From the NCBI GenBank assembly GCA_030762935.1, contig CM060883.1:48967001-49031000 (forward strand): a DNA stretch of 64,000 nt, written 5' to 3'. Positions 58,856-64,000 of this stretch are shown here, one piece after another. The notes under the pieces are model-generated. The model searched no databases and was not told the DNA's origin. It saw only the letters and a program-made list of their open reading frames with translations. Source of the DNA: Hymenopus coronatus (taxonomy: Eukaryota; Arthropoda; Insecta; Mantodea; Hymenopodidae). The translations under genes and the position numbers were made by a program. The first letter of the stretch is position 1. Each line of letters begins with the position of its first letter.

Positions 58856-60225
58856 CATAACATGATTAGTAAATAAAAACGCCTTGCACTTTTACACATA
58901 AAAGTATAAAACTTGACAACAAATTTAGGATAATAATGTACAGAGCTTTCAAAAGACAATGAACATAAATCCACCAGACTCGCTCAGAATTCATTACAGT
59001 GACTTACTAAATACATTTACTGTAACGAAAGATAAGGCTCTCCTCCCGTCACTCAAAATATGTTTGAATCATCCACACGTTTGTTCATTGTCTCACGGCG
59101 ACCTTTCAACTGGTTTATCTACTAGCAGGAACTGAACGGAGCCAGGCAGTGAGCAATGCTAGGTAATGCAACATGTGTCGAAACGGGCTGTAGAGACCAG
59201 GCCTTCCCCATCACATCAGTCATACTCAGTCCGGCAGTTTCGTGACCCCAGACCGAAAATTAGTTTTAAGAACTTATTTGAAAATGTCCTACATATGCGC
59301 TATACTTTATTCATGATTTTAGATAGTTTGGAAGTAGGTAATTATCTTAGACATTTATAAATTAGAGAATATTGAAAACGTAACATAAAATATTTTATCT
59401 TTATTTTAAATCACATTAAATATAATTAAAAACTTCGATTTCAACTTTAAAATAAGTATAGTTTTTATTGGTATTCTTGGCAAAGCTATGTATTTTCTGT
59501 AATTAACATCCGAGAATATTCGATTTTATAACTGACAAAAGCAGTTATAGCAGTCAGAAACTGTTACTTATAACTTGGGTATATCTGTCTTATTTAATAT
59601 TTAAGGTTTTATCGTTTTTGCAATATTGATAGGGGATCTCTTCGCTGTTTTCTCTGGAAAGCATTTGTCAAAACGTGTCAGGGAAGCGCAGCAATTCCAG
59701 CCCCCTGCTGAGACAATGGAATGTCATTTTTCGCTCCGCAACGCCAAGCTAAAAGAGAAAGTTAGCTATTAATTTTTATACCACAATGGGAGTTGGTTTG
59801 TAGAGAATCTTATTATACTTTCATATACCTCCTCGTCCCCTGCTCTTTGTAAAAGGCTATTTTATTATAACTGCGGAAAATGGGAAGCAAGCCAGCCAGC
59901 GTGGTATAGCTAAACGCAAATTTACACTGGCAACTGTTTGCTCTGCTAAACGAGGGGGTGACGTCACCCCCCTCTACACAGGGTGCCGAGTACAAAGAGG
60001 TACTTTATATATATCTTAGGGGTGGCAACATTCTTGTCTTACAGTCTTAACAAGAAACATATCTTCATTAATAGCATGCTTATTTCACGATACTGAACTC
60101 AAAAGTATTAGCTAGCTAAATGAATGCTCTGAAAAGTGCCAGCACACTCAGTAGAGATCTGAGGCCGGGTAGATCCTCGGTCTAAGCTTGGCTCCATCCA
60201 TGGGCCGGGTTTGCGCTTAATTTAA
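58856..60225. other. Unrecognised single-copy-looking sequence with a CRE-like palindrome
   Basis: About 1.4 kb with no repeat match. 59954-59971 is a perfect 18 bp palindrome, GGGGGTGACGTCACCCCC, containing TGACGTCA, the cAMP-response-element core. No promoter or gene could be tied to it. Confidence 0.4.
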
Positions 60226-61030
60226 AAAATCTTATGTAATCCATTCACATGACTTTCTCTATATCTCTGCAACAAATTTTTGTTAACAAGTCTTATGCTT
60301 CTATTTACTTCATATTAAGTTAGAAAAAATTAGCAGAAATAGTCTTATTACTTGCTTCCCTGTAAGTAGAAACGCAATAAGGGAGTACCATAGGTTAAAG
60401 TGATAGCAAAAGATGGTTGCTATGTGACTGATGTCCCTTTGTTTGTGTAGACAGGAGTTGACAAATTCCTGAATGAGAAAAGTATGAGTTTTTAAAAGCT
60501 GAAACTAATAACAAGGAATATCTAAAAAACGATCAACTCCAAGAAAAGAATTGCATATAACTTAAATTGTGTGTTTTAACGTGCTCTACATTTTTTGTGT
60601 GGTAAGTTTTTAGCAGTTATGCAAAATTCCGTAAAATTGATCCAGAATAAAGTAGTCTACAGAGGCTATTCCCAGTAAATTCAAGATATACATTTAATTT
60701 GTCAGGTAAATATCTTTAATCAAAATCGTTAGAGCCAGTTTTAGAAAATCAAAAATTTTGAAAAAAGTTGCATCTAAAGGGTAGTTTGGGGTGGAGGCAT
60801 TTTTCTCAAAATGTTCGTGTCGCATCCCTGGATGATACTGAGCTTAAATACCAAGTTTGGTATTTCGGACACACTGACACACACGGACCTTTTTCTGAAA
60901 ATGCTTTTTTTTTGGATACAGGGGACCCTAAAACATATATTTCCGGTGAAATCTCGGTATCGAATTTTTTGGTGGAGTGCAATACCTTCTCTATACACTA
61001 TGTATATAGTACGTGTAGAGAAAGTAAAAA
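60226..61030 (+). mobile_element. Family H, full-length
   Basis: AAAAAATCTTATGTAATCCA, ACTTTCTCTATATCTCTGC to hairpin CTATACACTATGTATATAGT, ACGTGTAGAGAAAGTAAAAA. The palindrome's right arm is shortened. Confidence 0.93.
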
Positions 61031-61152
61031 CCTGATTGCTCCATTCACACAACTTTCTCTACACCTCTGTAACAAATTATTATTAATAAGCTTATTATTC
61101 TATCTCCTTCATGCTGATCGAGAGAAATAGCAAAAAAAACTATTATATTAGT
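61031..61152 (+). mobile_element. Family H 5' fragment in tandem
   Basis: CCTGATTGCTCCATTCACAC, ACTTTCTCTACACCTCTGTA, directly after the terminal A run of the preceding copy. Lost after AGAGAAATAGCAAAAA. Confidence 0.85.
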
Positions 61153-61797
61153 ACTTCGCTTACTTTGGCAACTTTGGTGTTCCATGCGGAGTACGACTGC
61201 AGAGCTGCCAATATGTTTCATAAAGCCACTCACGTGCGATATTTTAGGGCTAGATTAGTGTGTTTTTGTTGGTGGTGTTTTCTTTTAATTTATTTAACTG
61301 CATGCTCAATTAGTGTGTGATGTCTAAATAAACTGATTTTCGTGCAATCCAGGCGCCAATTTAGCGTGGTTCACTTCCTGATTTACGTTCGAAATTGCGC
61401 AATAGCGGCAAAATGGCGTGCTTTTCTTCCCCACAATACATAGTTTGGTAATTTTTGGTACACAAGCACTTTATGGCGTATTGCTTCAAGTCTTGAGGAT
61501 AACATGGCTTCGCGACGCTCCACGGTGGATAATAAGATTTCAGTTTTAAATGCCTTGTTTGCTCTTGGGACGTCTTGGAGTGGTACCAAAATTATTACTC
61601 AAGTCTAATTAAACAGTGACTTAATTAAAACTCCTCCCAGGACACTACAAAGATGTTACTGCATATGTCCTTGAGTCTTACCAATATTTCTATTTGCATT
61701 GGTAAGAGCACTGAAACTACCTTGGTAATCTTGATTCAGAGCTCGATGTATCATAGTGGACGCTGTTAACATGCAATGCCAGCTACCAAATGTAGCA
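61153..61797. other. Unrecognised sequence
   Basis: No repeat match. A 68-codon minus frame (61383-61589) has no recognisable family. Confidence 0.35.
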
Positions 61798-62622
61798 TAA
61801 AAATCTGATGTATTCCATTCACATGACTTTCTTCACATCTCTACAACACATTGTTAGAAAGCTTATTCTTCTATTTAGTACATGCTAATCGAGAAAATTA
61901 TAGCAGTAATCGTCTTATTACTTGCTTCCAAGTAGAAGGGAAATAAGGGAGTACTACAGGCTAAAGTGATAGTCAAAAGCTGGTTGAAGTTTCTTTGTTT
62001 GTACACAGGAGTTGACAAATTCTTATTTGAGAAAAGTATAAGCATTTAAAAGCTGAAACTAAAAACAATGAATACGGTAAACTCCACGAAAAAATATATA
62101 TAACATAAATTATGTGTTTTAACGAGCTCTACATTTTCTCTTACAGTTTACTAGTTATGCAAAATTCCGCAAAATTTATACACGATAAAGATGCCTTCAG
62201 AGGCTATTCCCAGAAAATTGAAGATATACACTTTGTCATGTAAATATATTTAATACGACATTTTAAACAAAATCGTTAAGAGTCATTTTTGAGAAAATAC
62301 ACATTTTTGAAAATTTTTCCATGTAAAGGGTAGTTGGGGTGGGAGGGATTTTCTTAAAAATCTTCGTGTCGCATTCTTGGAAGATACTGAACTTAGGTAC
62401 CTAGTTGGATATTTAACGCTCTTTTCGTTTTTGAGCTATGCTGTACACACACACATACGCGCTTTCAGATAGACATTTTCTAAAATGCCTTTTTTTTTTT
62501 TTTTTTTATATACAGGTGGTCTCAAAACATGGATGTCCGGTGAAATCTCGTATAGAATTTTTGGGGGCAATACAATACCTTCTCTATACACCTTGAACAT
62601 AGTACGTGTAGAGAAAGTAAAA
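61798..62622 (+). mobile_element. Family H, full-length
   Basis: AAAAATCTGATGTATTCCAT to CTATACACCTTGAACATAGT, ACGTGTAGAGAAAGTAAAAA. The palindrome has decayed. A run of about 20 T near 62489-62508. Confidence 0.93.
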
Positions 62623-63693
62623 AATCGCTGTGGCTAAAGGAAATGTTGAATAAGTTGGAGTTGCAAGTAGCTATACGTTATGGTAATAATAAAGCTAAAA
62701 TACTAAATAATGCAACAAAAAAGTAAATAATTGAAATTTTTCACGTGAGAAATTATCTTTCATTTTAAAATTAATGCATTACAAAACGTATTATAACACC
62801 GTAGCATCTAGATGTTCCGCAGTGGATAATGACGCCTTTTCATTTCTTAAATACCGTATATTAGCAATTATCATTTCCTTGCATCGTCATTTTAAATACA
62901 TGCATTATAATCTATTTCTTGCACATGAAAAAACCATAATTTCTTTGTATCTTTATAATTAATACATTATAAAACATTTAACATGGTGGCTTCTATTTCG
63001 CAGTGGATACTAACATAATAATTTCACTTTCCAGCCCAATGGTGTCATGTGGCATCATTATATGTCTTTAATTATCTACCTTCATTGTGTATATTTCAGT
63101 ATTTTCTTTGAATTTATTGATATCAATGCGGCTTAGATCAAGCAAAAGTGAAAATAGAATTCCTTTAAAGATAAAATTTTTTTCTAACAAATACTAATTT
63201 TGCTGCACTTCAATGCTATCGAGATCCAGTCACCACTTAGATATGCCAACCAGCGTTTATTTTACCTGGGCCCATTTCTTCCTTTATCACAGTAACATTG
63301 TATCGAGGATTCCAACCTAGGTTAACCTGTGATATTAAAAATTTAGAGCAGTGATGTTCAGCGTTTTAGAAGTTTAAACAACTGAGCTACCAATAAGATA
63401 TCAGATAAGACAAACTTTTTAAAGCAAATATGCATCTTATGGCATCGGCATTCTAGAGCAATTTCATCGAAAATTAATCGGGCTGGAAAGAGTTAAATAC
63501 GCTATTTTAGTTGTGTAACCTATGTATACTGTTATGTATGCAAAAGCACTTGAAACATCACAAATACCACAGTTTGTAATGGTTATTTCTCACTGAATAA
63601 CCTCCTGTTGTCACCTCGTGGTTATTTATTCAGAAAATATTAGTTGGGAAGAAATAATAGCAGCTGAGTAACGACAATATAACCTTGTTTATT
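62623..63693. other. Unrecognised AT-rich sequence
   Basis: No repeat or gene recognised. Two short similar passages (about 62765-62830 and 62955-63010: 'attaatgcattacaaaac...agtggata') suggest an old local duplication. Confidence 0.4.
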
Positions 63694-64000
63694 ATTTTTT
63701 TTAATTTGTTTATTTTAAGTCGCTTTACAGCTACGTCATAACGCGACTGTACGGCCTTTTATGACAATTTAATTATAATACAAGAAAATATTAATACACA
63801 CATTAAACAAAATATAACCGTGTTTATTCACGTAGTTACACATACAGAAATATTAAGAAAACGAACAGAAGACAATACAAAAGCAACTCAAATATTAATA
63901 TACAAATTATTACTATTTTATTTATTTATTTATTTTTGTTTTGTTTTGGGTAGTTTAACGTCCTTTAATCTAGTTGGTCATATCGGAGATAAATAAAATT
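63694..64000 (-). mobile_element. Probable LINE 3' end, minus strand, partial
   Basis: A T run and TTTAAGTCGCTTTACAGCTA resemble, in layout, the retroposon end at 45.0 kb (T run, TTTATTTATAG, then a TCTCTTAACTACG-like motif). Probably the 3' end of a retroposon whose body runs on. A TTTA tract near 63918-63934 may mark a second element. No coding seen. Confidence 0.4.

Noticed and set aside
8969..61130. A recurring peptide-like phrase (ISGEISVSNF, CNTFSIHYVHS, RESKN) in many short frames on both strands, suggesting a conserved protein family
   Set aside because: Each instance is a translation of the same family H 3' region. The frames start and stop at different points, occur on either strand relative to the element, overlap other open frames of the same DNA and never extend into a domain. 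It is the repeat's DNA that is conserved.

Overview
This 64 kb window reads as intergenic or intronic DNA from an AT-rich, repeat-laden animal genome. It is most likely from an arthropod, probably an insect or chelicerate; I cannot name the species. The evidence is a decayed irritans-type mariner, a decayed DD41D Tc1/mariner relative, the end of a Jockey-type LINE, a canonical Helitron, and several tRNA-derived SINE families with clear target-site duplications (TSDs). I found no intact protein-coding gene, no genuine tRNA or rRNA gene, no CRISPR array and no bacterial-style gene organisation. The open frames are short, and almost all are shadows of repeats.

The dominant content, roughly 45-50% of the window by my hand tally, is one repeat family that I call family H. 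Full copies are about 0.8-0.9 kb and non-coding. I orient them from the end carrying CTGATGTGTTCCATTCACAT to the end carrying a long hairpin (arms CTCTATACACTATGTA and TACATAGTACGTGTAGAG) followed by AAAGTAAAA. Other landmarks are a short inverted repeat near both ends (ACTTTCTCTACA), a CA-rich microsatellite nucleus about 150 bp from the hairpin end, and an internal near-palindrome, AAATACCAA-GT-TTGGTATTT. Copies lie on both strands, often head-to-tail, and are nested in each other at T-runs with no longer duplication. These traits fit non-autonomous Helentron-like elements (DINE-1/HINE type). The class is an inference; the family itself is directly visible. Strand in the feature list refers to this orientation.

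Layout: 1-6.8 kb is a SINE-A end, five H pieces and unrecognised DNA. 6.8-7.9 kb is the DD41D transposon. 8.1-9.2 kb is an H copy split by a Penelope-like fragment. 11.1-11.6 kb is a TA-flanked miniature transposon (MITE), and 12.6-13.3 kb a pogo/Tigger-like remnant. 14-32 kb is dense H copies with SINE and LINE fragments. 32.3-33.5 kb is the mariner. 34-51 kb is more H copies, with a nested retroposon block at 45.0-46.7 kb. 51.1-53.0 kb is a SINE cluster and the Jockey LINE end. 54.6-55.1 kb is the Helitron. 55.4-62.6 kb is more H copies, and the last 1.4 kb is mostly unrecognised.

The elements form a readable order of insertion: SINEs, a Penelope fragment and younger H copies interrupt older H copies. 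The most interesting biology is in family H. Its subfamilies appear to change both ends and the hairpin together, it seeds microsatellites at a fixed internal point, and it builds nested and head-to-tail clusters.
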